From: Scedosporium boydii
Taxonomy: Eukaryota; Ascomycota; Sordariomycetes; Microascales; Microascaceae
Length of the DNA stretch: 40,458 nt
Assembly: GCA_002221725.1 (NCBI GenBank)
Contig: NJFT01000302.1
Location: forward strand, 1 to 40,458
Direction of reading: 5' to 3'
The position numbers were made by a program, and so were the translations under genes. The notes under the pieces were generated by a model, which worked only from the letters and a program-made list of their open reading frames with translations, made no database searches and was not told the DNA's origin. This document shows, in pieces, positions 9,451-20,069 of the stretch (the first letter of the stretch is position 1; every line of letters begins with the position of its first letter).

Positions 9451-10304
9451 GGTATCATTGATGGTTGCCTTAGATCAATAGAATATTTCATTCTCATAAG
9501 TTCATCGAGGCACATGGATCCTCATGCATATTCATAAATAGGGCAGTCCCTTAATATTGACGACTTTGTAGATAGGAAGAAGATGATATTACGGACCGCT
9601 TTTGCAAAGGTTAGGAGGGTTTTTGTAATGTTTCTGGACTCTGAAGGTGTGCTGCCCAAGCTTTAATGCTGGCCGCAGTCACGGCAATAATAATATGGAA
9701 GTTTTGAGTTCCCCGGGGTAGTTGGCCTGAGTTGAATTGCTTTCGTGTTTAATGTTTACAACTAGTAACTCTACTATAACCAACGACACCATCAGCACAC
9801 ATGTGACTCTTCTGACAAGCTTCAACGAGATTATTATAATTCTGCTCAACATCTTTGTATGTCAGTGACCCTGAAACATGAGGACCTGTTGCCCTTCAGC
9901 GATTGGCTTCTTTGCCTCGGGCAGAGGGTCGGGCCCCCCCGAAAAGGGGATGATGGCCGTCCCCGGCAGCATATTACATATGAGTGTAGGCTCTCGAAGG
10001 TAGTTGGCAGTCTTCTAAATGGTGCCTGAAGTCTCTTCTTGGCACGCTGTGAAGTTCTGTCATTTGCCCAAGGAAATGGTCCGGTTGGCCTGCCTTCGTC
10101 GAGCGGCCTATTCTAATTGCGCCGGGGCCGGTCAATTGCAGCGAAAGTTGGTCCGATCCGCCACTTTTGACCGCCAGTAAATAACATTAATATTTACTTC
10201 GCTGTTAACCATTAAATGGGACTCGCAAGATGGCACATTATGTGTTCGGATCGACCACTGATCGATAAACGTCAAACGTTACATGCTACACACAACGAAG
10301 CAAC

Positions 10305-12317
10305 ATGAATCCTTCTCAGGTCCAGTCGCTGAATCACCTTTTCGGAATGCAGTTGCCACCATTGAGCAAGAATATTTGGGTTGCGGCGGGCATCCTCTGC
10401 GCAGCGGTAATCTACCGCCTACTAAAGATCGGCAGCCGCGATCCACGAATGCCTAAAGGTCCCCCAACTGTTCCTGTCCTGGGCAATTTTCATCAGATAC
10501 CTTCTTCTGGTCTATATTCGAAGTAAGACGCGGACAAGAGTTGCTCGCATTTGTTGTTCCTTCCTAATGATGACACGCAGGTTTCGAGATTGGGCAAAGG
10601 AGTATGGATCAGTCTTCTCGCTCAAATTTGGTCCCTCTAACATCATTGTTCTCTGCGATCGAAAAGCTATCCATGCACTCTTGGACAAGAAGGGCGCCAT
10701 CTACTCAGATCGACCAGCTAGTTACGTGGGGAAGTTGTTGACGCAGGGTGACCACATCGCCCTAGAGCAGATGGATCCCATCTGGCGAGAGAAACGCAAG
10801 GTCATCTCGCACAACTTCTCGCCCAAGAACTTGGACGAAAACCATTTTCGGGTCCAAGAAGCTGAGTATGTTAGGATCTGCGTCCCGGTCGCGTAGCCCA
10901 TGTTTCTGACCATTAAGGCCACAGGGCGGGTGTACTCCTCAACGATCTTCTAGAGAACCCCGAAGGCTTCTTCAACCATGTCCGAAGATATACTGCATCA
11001 TCGGCTTCCGTCCTTGCTTTCGGTCACCGAGGACTTACTTTTGACTCTTTCTGGGGCCATGTGAGTATCGCTATAAAACCGCATACCCTCGCACCCATTT
11101 CTACATCGTGTCCATCAATTCTCACTACGTGTCTAGGTCGTCTACGATGTCATGGATAGGTGGACCGAAGCCATGGAACCTGGCGCCAACCCTCCCGTTG
11201 ACGAGTACCCGATCCTCAAATTGATTCCGATGCGATTCGCCTACTGGAAGCGACGTGCAGTTTCCGCAGGCAAAGTCTTCGATTCTATGTGGGGCAAAGC
11301 CCGCAGTATTGTCGATGACCGCCGCTCCAGGGGAGACAGGCGCGATTGTATTATGGATCGTCTTCTGGATGAGTACAACAGAAAAGGATGGCCTATGTCT
11401 CAGCATGCGTTTAACAACCTCGTAGGAGAGGTGGTTGAAGGTGCAGCGGATACTACTGCCGCTCAAATTTTGACTCTTATCCTGGCTTTTGCCAAGCATC
11501 CTCACGTTCAACGGAAGGCTTGGGAGCAGATTGATAAGGTCTGCCCACCGACGAGGATTCCGACATTTGCTGACTTCAGTGACATTCCCTACATCAACCA
11601 GGTTGTGAAGGAAGGGATGAGATGGAGGCCAGTGTGAGTTATCGAAAATCTCTAACTGTACATCCAGACGACTTCATCTAATGGGCATTAGGGCTGTCAC
11701 TGGACTCCCGCATCGGGTTCGTGAAGGTACTGATTTGGCTTGACCCCTGCCGTTACTGAACTGACCGAGACTAACTTATGTCATCCAAGACGACTGGTAT
11801 GAAGGGATGCTTATTCCCAAGGACTCTACGCTCTTCGTGCCTGTGTGGGCCCTACATCACTCCGAAGAATTGTTCGAAGATAACGATACTTTCGACCCAG
11901 AGCGATATGCAAACCACCCCAAGCTGGCAAACGACTATGCAGGGAGTCCAGAATGGAGCAACCGAGATAAGTATCCCAACCCCGTAGCAGGCTGAGCGTG
12001 ATGGCTAACTGGCCTGGTTTGGCTTTATACATCACTATGGCTACGGTGCTGGTCGACGTCTTTGCCCCGGGATTCACTTTGCCGAACGAAACATGTGGCG
12101 AATCGCCGCAAAACTGCTCTGGGCGTATGAATTCGCCGAACCTATCGACCCCATCACCGGAGAGACTATCCCACTGGATGCAAACGCGTATAATTCTGGC
12201 ATCTTGCACGCACCTCTCCCCTTTAATGTACAGATCAAGCCACGGAGCAAGCAGCACGTTGACACGATCAGGACAAACCTCGACGCCTCCTTGGACTTCC
12301 TCAAAGCTTGGGAATAA
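10305..12317 (+). CDS. Microsomal cytochrome P450 monooxygenase
   Basis: Seven exons: 10305-10522, 10581-10865, 10925-11060, 11137-11633, 11692-11726, 11790-11970 and 12029-12317, giving 546 aa. Residues about 24-41 form the N-terminal membrane anchor, followed by a proline-rich hinge (PKGPPTVPVLGN). Canonical motifs: WxxxR at W141-R145 (C helix), AADTT at 316-320 (I helix, oxygen activation), ExxR at E372-R375, DPERY at 426-430, and the heme loop YGYGAGRRLCPG with ligand Cys463. It hydroxylates an unknown substrate with a reductase partner at the ER. The first five introns are clean GT-AG (58-76 nt). The sixth, 11971-12028, has GTATCC and a CTAAC branch but ends in AT, where one base change would give the AG needed for the in-frame join RD-K-HHYGYG. 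If it is not spliced, translation stops at 11993-11995 before the heme Cys. Confidence 0.9.
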
Positions 12318-12973
12318 ATGTCGGCCGTATCATGGGCGGCCGAATAGGTGGGACAATCCTATGCAGGGCAGGGGAACTGGGCAGTGCTGACACCCACTCT
12401 CATAGCGGTGAAGAGAATCCTGATACGGTGACTTGTAAATATCGAGTGTTCATTATATTATTAACTGAATGCAGTTTCGTGTTCTGGGGCCCATATCATT
12501 TCTGGAAGCTCATCCCTTGCTTAGATAAGGCATTCAGCAAGTTGTTGATAGATTACTTCTTCTGTACCCCGAGATTGCGGAGGAAACCAATGTGGATCTA
12601 AGTTAAGGATATGCTCGTAATTACCTGGAGCTATACCAATCTTTACCCGTGATTCTGCTAGACTTTATTATTGGAAATCTCGAACATCGGTTCGGGGAGG
12701 ACACGGCAGATATCGTCAAAAGAAAACCATCTGTGTAAATGCGGCACGGTTAAGCCAGCTCGCTCTCCCGGAAGCGGAGGTGACTAGCCGGACAACCGGC
12801 CGGGGCTGTCAGCAGCTGAACGCCGAAGGATAGTGGGTCACTATGTACCTCGGTACCCAAGTACCTGCTCTACCATACCTCTTGAGGAACCGGAAATATT
12901 AGGCAGAATTTGAGGAAATGTGCTCTTCGAGGAATTGGAAATTGCAACGGGAAACTTTCCTGGCTTTCGACAT

Positions 12974-13333
12974 TCACATCGACATCAACTGATAAACCAT
13001 TTCCATGACCCAAAGAAGCTGATACTGCAACCGAATATTGCCCCAAACCATGATTGATGCCTTTGGTGGTGTAGATAGCCAGATTTCCAGAGTCTTGGTG
13101 ACAAGCGGCTGGCCGGTGTCAACAGTGGCTCGGTCAAGCGTAATGGGCTCTCCCCGGATCTGCATCAATCTGTCAATCCAGAACCACAATTCTTGTTCCT
13201 CCTGCCGAAGCGAAGCTGGTGTCCACCACTTGTACTTTGTATGGACCGATGTTTCACAATAAACTCGATCATTGACCAATTGATGTGCTTGTGGAGATAC
13301 GGTTGGCAGGGATAGCCTGATGCAGTCTGGATC
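12974..13333 (-). pseudogene. Open coding-like fragment, unknown family
   Basis: The minus frame is open for 119 codons after a TAA (complement at 13334-13336) down to a stop at 12974. Composition is protein-like (LSLPTVSPQAHQLVNDRVYC, YKWWTPASLRQEEQELWFWI, DRLMQIRGEPITLDRA). The adjacent frame upstream is also coding-like (AVAGFKDKIQTASGYPC), which points to an exon boundary or a frameshift. No start or complete domain is seen. It may be the tail of a lost gene or an unresolved exon. Confidence 0.3.
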
Positions 13334-13467
13334 TTATCTTTGAACCCAGCCACAGCCACTGCGATGCAATTCGGATGCGACCAGTTGACCTCGACGCCCG
13401 CACACCGAGGCTCTCCAACCCGGTCCGATCAGACAATTGATCCGACTTCCAACTGACGTCCCCGCCA

Positions 13468-13486
13468 CCCCCCCCCCCCCCCCCCC
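13468..13486. repeat. Uninterrupted run of 19 C
   Basis: Nineteen consecutive cytosines in non-coding DNA, preceded by ccgccac. Such runs slip easily in replication and sequencing, so its true length is uncertain. A G-quadruplex or i-motif could form, but no function is indicated. Confidence 0.95.
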
Positions 13487-14626
13487 GAGGTAGATGCTAA
13501 TTAATACTCCATATTCTCTCTTCTGTGGCGACTAGCGATATGCCCTTCTCATGTACTAGCCACAGTCAAAACCCTTTCCTCTTTCCCTTAGTCTTTGACG
13601 CCCGTTATCATCAATTCTCTAAGAAACAAAAACACTAGCAACTCTTGTCGCCCGATTCAAAACAATAAAAACGGCTCAATCTCCAACCGCCCCGCCTTTG
13701 CGGGCGCACAAGCGCCAAAGCCAACGCCAAAACGCCCGCCGCATTTCGCAGACCAGCGCCGATTCGTCCACCGGAAAGCTAAAAAACCCCATATGCCATA
13801 TGCGTGCGGAGCGTGGCGACAGGACTTCCCGACCAAGACCCGAGTGTCTAGATAAGCTCCCTCGTGCTCTCTGCACTCCTTGCGCTCCTCGCTCCCACCT
13901 TCATGCAAGCCCCCTAAATCCTTCCTAGCTTGCACCACACGATTCCTTATCAGTGACGTTTTTTTTCTAATTCCTCCTCCCGCAAGGTCGAAGCTCTCTC
14001 CAACCAGAACCCCCGCTTCCAGTTCTACAGCATGACGGTTGGAGCGGCGCAGCAATAACCCTCCTCCCTCCCCTCCCCTTTCCCTAAAGAAGCCACCGGT
14101 TTGGCTCTCGTCCATTGAAACTTCTAGCTGGAAGCTACATTCCAATCGAAGCATTTCTGCCCTTCTTTCCGGGTTAGTCGCTCGGTTGGTAGACTAGCCA
14201 AGACCAGCCAGGATATATGCCGCCTGCGAGATAACAACGTCCCGAGTTGGCGGGGTCTTGGAATGCGGTTCTGTCGGTGGGAGTACATATGGGATGCCAG
14301 CACATGGGGAGACTGACGCCTTTATCTTCTTTTCTTTTTTAAATAAATGCTGAGGTCGTCGGTGACCGGCGATCCTATCCTGATTCAACTCGTCTGAACC
14401 ATTTTGCTGGGATTGGAGTTGTGATTGAAAAGGAGACCTCAACTCTCCTCCTCACAACTCAAGGGTTTCAAAACTCCCCCACATCGAGCAGACGCAGCTA
14501 CCGATAGCAAGAGAAACAAGAGAAATCGACAACTTCTCATCTCACCGGCCCCCATTTTCTCGCTCTATCTCTCCCTTCCCCCCTTTCTCTTCTTCCCTCA
14601 TCGACATACATGAACACACACCCAAC

Positions 14627-15487
14627 ATGTCCGGTCGAAGCGCACACGTGCGCAAAAAGAAATCCGACACAAAATCCTCATCCTCCGGACGCCGCCCCAG
14701 TACAGCCACCACCGGCTCCCTACACGAGACCAGCAGCACCGACTCGACCGTCCCCGGCTATGACCGGGGCCTAGCGAGTCCCATCCCCGTCGGCACAGGC
14801 ATCGGCACCACAAACGCCAGGTTTCTCAGGTTCGCCGATTCGTCGGTAGACGTCAGCTACGATGGGTCGGGATCGTCCTGTTCGCCGGGGTATGGGGGCG
14901 GCGGTGGAGGCAGTGACTATTACTCCTCTCGGAGGGCGACACAGATGACGATGAGTAGTGATGGACACTACAGTGCTGGAGGAGGAGGGGACTGGTACGG
15001 TAAAGCACTCCGGACCGAGGGTGTCTCGGGGATCGAAAAGTCAGGCTTAAGGTCTGTGATTGATAGGAAGAGTGACGATGTGAGGAAAGGAATCGCCAAG
15101 ACGTTTACTCTGGGGAAGAAACACAAGGAGGCGAAGGGAAAAGCTCCCGAGAAGGATCACCGCAGAGGTTCGGGTAGCAGTGGTCAAAGCCAACAAGAGA
15201 CATTTTACATCGAGCACGACGACTACGAAGACGGAGCGGAGGATCCTGGGCCATATCGCGGTGGTGGTGGGAGGGCAGACCAGTCAGTATACGGTTCGCC
15301 TCGTTCGCAACACGGCCCCACGCCGCATCCGTATCCTCCGCCGCATCACACGCAACCGAGACAGTTTGCTGGCGATGGATGGGATGCTATCACGCCTATC
15401 ACGCCGCCGGGAATACCTTTCCCGTCACTGCCGCCGTCGAGAGAGCTACCGCCTCTCCCGCCGCATGCAAGACCGCAGCAGCGATAG
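14627..15487 (+). CDS. Disordered low-complexity protein of unknown function
   Basis: 286 aa, single exon. Ser/Gly/Pro/His-rich throughout. The basic N-terminus (MSGRSAHVRKKKSDTKSSS) is followed by a Gly-rich stretch (GYGGGGGGSDYY), a central positively charged helical piece at about 130-185 (GIEKSGLRSVIDRKSDDVRK, TFTLGKKHKEAKGK) that is the likeliest conserved core, and a Pro/His-rich tail (PYPPPHHTQP, SRELPPLPPHARP). No catalytic motif, signal peptide or membrane segment. An upstream ATG at 14610 is out of frame and has poorer context (T at -3) than the chosen one (A at -3), so a small overlapping uORF may damp translation. The leader is CT-rich. The family appears fungal, but no role can be assigned. 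Confidence 0.75.
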   Translation: MSGRSAHVRKKKSDTKSSSSGRRPSTATTGSLHETSSTDSTVPGYDRGLASPIPVGTGIGTTNARFLRFADSSVDVSYDGSGSSCSPGYGGGGGGSDYYSSRRATQMTMSSDGHYSAGGGGDWYGKALRTEGVSGIEKSGLRSVIDRKSDDVRKGIAKTFTLGKKHKEAKGKAPEKDHRRGSGSSGQSQQETFYIEHDDYEDGAEDPGPYRGGGGRADQSVYGSPRSQHGPTPHPYPPPHHTQPRQFAGDGWDAITPITPPGIPFPSLPPSRELPPLPPHARPQQR

Positions 15488-18400
15488 GATTTCTAAGAAT
15501 GAATGGCGGCGAGGGCTTGCGGACCTCTTCGATATTCCCCTTGTGTTGGATAGCTCATGTCAGAATATTAGTGTGGCACTCATGACGAGATATGGAATTT
15601 AGTTAGTAATGTACGCTTAATGATACGAAAACATCGAAGAGAGGTGCCCATGTCTATAACTTTGAAGTTTACTAGCTGTCGATGTTGAGACGTCGCCCTT
15701 ATCATCAATTAATCATTGGCGGTTACTGGCCTAGCTAACTCGGATTAGTTCACCGAGTTCAGAGTCTTCCCCCACAGAGGGGTTGACCATGGCATTTGGT
15801 GGTGAATGAGGTGGCTACTTGATTCTAGAAGAAAGCATCAATCGAAAGATGCCATGGGTAAAGGACGGTGCGGTTCCAGAGGCCGGCAGTAGGGCAGCCG
15901 GATATACGAGACAACACGCCACGCCATAATTAGTATCCGGTGTAAGAGTAGTCTAGATATCAGAGCATCAGGGGAATATTAAATCTACGGTTGTAAGTTG
16001 AGCCCAGCATCAAATCCGGATTTCCGGTTTCCGGCACCCCATAACGGCGGAAGATCACTGCCGGGACCACAGTATCAGCGGGTCGGGGTGGTCCAAAGTT
16101 AGTGCGTTCATATGCGGAAACACGGGTTGTTTGCACTGTTCCGCCACCAAGAGTCTGAGTCTAGTCATCGGATCTGATGGGGCCGAAGGTCGGCGCCGCG
16201 TGTTACCGGAGCGGAGCTGCCAGAAACTGGAAAGAGGCCCGTGGAACTTGGAAGACACCGTACGATGGGCAAACTTAGAGATGTCTGGGCCATTCGATTG
16301 TCTGCCAGGAATTATAGCCTGTTTGAGCAGGGATTCTCGACAGGGCTCTGGCTCTGGCTCGACCCCGGGGATCCCTTGGAGAAGATTCTAGGAGAACCTT
16401 TTCGTCGGACATCTCGACCGATCTTGAAACATCCCGGTCCGTCCGAGGTTGCGCCAACGTTTTGACTGGGTGCTCCGGTATATACGGAAGGGGACACTCC
16501 CGGCGAAGGCACTGGAGGCAACAGAAATCCTACGCGAGGGCTTACCCCATCGCGTGTTGAGCTTTTAATCGTGGTGCTCTGGAAGGAGGCGCCAAATGGC
16601 CAGAGCCAGCTCCGGGGCCGCTTTTGCCTCATTCACCACCGCCTCTTAGCTTCCCAGTTTCTACTACACCTACATCCCCACCGCCTCAATCAACACCGCT
16701 GCCCCCCCCGCCCCCCCCCAAACCAACGCCCGGGACATCACGAGCACCCCGCAATGCGTGGACATCGGATGAAGGCGCTTATCTTACTAGACTCAAGGGG
16801 AGGAAGATAACCTCGGAAACCCGCGCCAATCTGTTTCAACGGAAGCTTGGCCCCGCCCAATTCAAGGAGGTACTTCAACGCAGGGTTCATGAAAAAGGCT
16901 TAAACAGCCACGTTCGCGAATTCAGTCCTTGGACATCTCCGCCGAAGAAGAGTAGTACATTCGGAGCCTCATGTCCTCTCGACTCGATACTTGGGATATC
17001 TGCGGTCGCTTTTGGAAAAGGTTTTGGCAGGAACGCAGCCGAGGATCAATCCGAGGCAAAACTATGATCAAAAGAAACTAGAAATGATCCAACCCGCCTA
17101 GATCACAATAGCAGTGGTCCCAAGCTGGTAGTGAAAGTTCCGCGACAATACCCCATGGGAGAACTCTTGGCGGGGGGGTAGGAGGTGGTGAAGCTGTAGT
17201 GTTTCCGGGGATGTGATGGTGGATTCATAGAGCAACGAAATAGGTTCAACGAAATAGTTTGATGATGGGTTTGACGATGGATTTGATAATGGACTTGGTG
17301 ATGGATCAATGATAAAGATGACGATGGATCACGGTGGCAAAAAGATACCAAAAGGTGTCGAATTTGTTGAAATATCTTGACGCGATCCCTCAAAAATGCC
17401 TGTTAACATGAACGTTGGTCATTCTCGGAAATATTTTCTCTGTATAGAAAGACGGTGCTCTATTTAGTGCGACGTTGGGCCCACTTAAAGCCAGCCGCCA
17501 TCAGGCCAGCCGGGCCGCCAACAGGAAATAATCGAGGGATCAGAGGGAAGGGGCCACCCACACGGTCTTAGATCATGGTCTGTGGACAGTAAGTTCCAAA
17601 CTACAGAGGATTGAAGTTGACGATGCGCCTGCCAGATAATACGCTGATGATGCGCAATCAATAAATCTCCAAAATGGAGATCACATCGATCAACGGGGAG
17701 AGAGAATTATTCTCATGTCCCCTTTCAAACAGCATGGTCCTGCTTGCAGGGCAACATACGAATAATGGGGAGGTTGGGCATGCCACCCTGCAAATCCGCC
17801 CTGTAAATCCACCCACCGGGAAGCCCGGGTGATTCGTGCTGTGATCTCAGCGCATCTGGAGATCTGGTTTCGAAACATTCGTCAGGTAGGACGACAGTTT
17901 TCGTCGGCACGCATTCCCTCGATCGAGGACGCACGCAACGTGCAACATGCAGCATGGATACAAGATTGATGCCTGTGCATCATCACCATTCAAGCTGCCA
18001 GGTCCCATCACCATCGCCCATCGTGAGTTGGAACATTGGAAGAATTTTGGATCAAAATTGCCAAGCTTCATGATGCCTTTTGACAGGGATCCATCCCCAA
18101 CCTCCTCATCCCACCCAGGAATTCCACAGAAACCCCGGTTTCCCTTCTCCCCCCACCCCTGCTCTTCCCTGCTCCCCGTGCCGCAACAGTCCCGTCGTAT
18201 GGCCCCGTTTTCCCAGCCTCATTACATCAGACCTTCAGGATTTCTTTTGCTCTTTCGCCTCAATCAAGTTCCCTCTTCTTCTTCCTCCCCACCCGCATCT
18301 TCCCACACCTCACCTCCCCCAATCCTTTGCCCTTCCTCTTTGTCGCAAAATCGTACGTTGTCTTTGGCGAACTGAAGCGCATGCGGATATCTTGTAATAT

Positions 18401-18598
18401 CGCATAGCCAGACATATCGAACAGACTCGTTATTTGGCGGCTGGTCTCAAACCTTCCATCGGTCCTCCGGATCAGCGCATCTCGCCTCTTTTCCCTCCGA
18501 CAGAGAGAGAAAGCCCATAACTCCCCGCACAACTCTCAGCCTTTTGCAATAACGGGCTCGCACAAAGACTTGAGGCGAACTCGCCAATCTTCGCAGCC
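15488..18598. other. 3.1-kb gene-poor interval
   Basis: Only the Myb/SANT-like open segment 16561-17067 is worth listing. About 17.9-18.6 kb is C/T-rich and looks like the leader and promoter of the MARVEL gene; frames there are Pro/Ser-rich by composition only. The degenerate TGGTGATGGAT-type words at about 17250-17330 form a short imperfect repeat. Confidence 0.4.
16561..17067 (+). pseudogene. Open segment with a Myb/SANT-like stretch
   Basis: The frame is open from 16561 to 17067 with no ATG. It begins Pro-rich (EGGAKWPEPAPGPLLPHSP, then PLPPPPPPKPTPG) and continues RAPRNAWTSDEGAYLTRLKG and TRANLFQRKLGPAQFKEVLQRR. The spacing of W, the acidic pair, L and the later hydrophobic/Arg positions resembles one Myb/SANT DNA-binding repeat as found in many short fungal proteins. 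The start would have to come from an upstream exon that I could not find. After about residue 120 the sequence loses coding character. It is either a relic or part of a spliced gene. Confidence 0.3.
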
Positions 18599-19407
18599 AT
18601 GTTTTTCGCACTCTTCTTTGTGCTCTGGCGCGTATGCCAGATTACCACCTTGGTAAGCTTCCCACACGGGGCTTTCTCAAGCTCCCAAAGCTCTCTCAGT
18701 CTCACCCCGCACTACCGCACGGCGCAAAGAGAAAATGAAATGCCGCCAAGCTCACTCCCGCCCTCCACACCAAAGAGCCATCCCCGCCCAGAAACAAATA
18801 TATGCAAACCTTGATGAGGAAAAAGTGAGAAAAATAATAATCGCTAACTGCTCAATTCCCCCAGATCCCCACAGTCGGCATGCTCGCCTGGTTCGTCGAC
18901 AGCTTCCAAAACGAAAACGTCCTCACCCCCAACTACATCCTCATCATCTTCGTCGTCTCCGTGCTCGCCCTCGCCTGGACCATCTTCACCGTCTTCTCCT
19001 ACCACCGCTCCTCCGCCAACGCCACCTTCGTCGCCTTCGTCGACCTCGGCTTCTTCGGCGCCTTCATCGCCGCCGTCTACTTCCTCCGCCATGTCACCCG
19101 CGTCGACTGCGCCCGCGTCACCCGCGACGGCGACTGGCGCTTCTTCTTCGGGAACCTCGTCGCCGCCTCCATTAGCGTCGAGATTTCGAAACCTTGTTCG
19201 ATGCTCAAGGCTTGTTTTGCTTTCGGCATCATGAATGTTATCATGTTCTTTAGCACGTCGATTTTGGCGTGGATGCATGGTGATAGGGCGTATGTTGAGA
19301 AGAGGGAGAGGAGTCATTCGCATTCGAGGAGGCACTCGCATAGGAGCGGGAGTCGGCATTCGCATCGGAGTAGGAGCTCGCATTCGAGGCATAGGGTTTA
19401 TGTCTAG
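18599..19407 (+). CDS. MARVEL-like four-helix membrane protein with His/Ser/Arg tail
   Basis: Two exons, 18599-18652 and 18865-19407, around a 212-nt intron (GTAAGC, GCTAAC branch at about 18842, CCAG). The intron is much longer than others here. Product 198 aa. Hydrophobic segments at about 1-30 (split by the intron), 42-63, 70-95 and 135-158 give the four-helix layout of MARVEL-type proteins, which act in membrane microdomains and transport. A polar loop with cysteines (VDCARVTRDGDW) lies between helices 3 and 4. After the last helix comes a cytosolic tail of about 30 residues built on SHS/RHSHRS repeats (SRRHSHRSGSRHSHRSRSSH), which is basic and could bind metal or be phosphorylated. It converges on DPH2. 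Family assignment rests on topology, not on a signature motif. Confidence 0.8.
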
Positions 19408-20069
19408 TGGGAATGTGTGAGAGTGAGAAGGGGAGACGAAGAGAAGGGCGGAAGTTGGTGCGTGTGAGAGATGCCTTTCCCTCTAGGTGGGCTTGCTTGA
19501 GATTCATTTTTTGGCTCAGGAATGCTCGGGGAGTAGGCATGCAGAAGGCGGTATGTAGGGCTTAGGCTCGACAACGCGCGTGGGGGGTGTGAAGTGCCGA
19601 AAAGGATAGTGATGGGATAACGGATGGGTTAGTATATAGGACTGGAAAACTAGGAACTTAGGGACTACGGAACCCCCAATGTCACGACGAGATGTCAGAA
19701 AGAGGTTAGGCTTGATATTCTTCGGAGCGGAAAGGGCGGGTTGGGGGGTTGGAATGGCGCACTATGGTTGATTTTTCTTTCCATTTCTTTTTCTTTTTTT
19801 TGCTTTTCCATTTCCCTTTTCTTTTGTATCTGTTTCTCTCTCGTCGATCTCGTAGCTTCTTTCTTTTTGCTACTCTCGACCTCATGCAGGCCGACGTTTC
19901 CATCTCCCAGTTTATCAGATGATGTTATATAGGGTATGATTACATATTGAGTTTGCTTCAAGCCGATTCCGAGGCTACCATGGTCTTATCTTGATAAAAC
20001 GCTAAATTTCCATTCTCACTTCCGAGGGTGTGCCCAAAGCTATTCGCCGGAAGAATCCAAGCGGGCTCA
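19408..20069. other. Convergent 3' flanks
   Basis: The 3' region shared by the MARVEL-like gene (+) and DPH2 (-). It has a T/C-rich patch at about 19770-19860. No gene or terminator structure is recognised; frames here are compositional. Confidence 0.5.

Larger units (their letters stand above)
8504..10304. other. Intergenic with fold-back element and gene relic
   Basis: 1.8 kb without an intact gene. It contains the inverted repeat 8756-8992 and a relic of the left-edge gene (9325-9450), both listed. The remainder is the 3' flank of the ABM-like gene and the promoter of the P450 gene (about 9.5-10.3 kb), where nothing specific is recognised. Confidence 0.5.
12318..14626. other. Intergenic with a coding relic and a poly-C run
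   Basis: 2.3 kb between the P450 and the disordered-protein gene. It holds the minus-strand open segment 12974-13333 and the C19 run, both listed, the palindrome GTACCTCGGTAC near 12846, and a C/T-rich 5' leader over about 14430-14626 for the next gene. No intact gene was found. Confidence 0.45.

Noticed and set aside
11971..12030. U12-type or GT-AC intron in the P450
   Set aside because: GTATCC resembles a minor-spliceosome donor, but the branch is a normal CTAAC and minor introns are not expected in these fungi. Ending the intron at the AC (12030) puts the heme exon out of frame.
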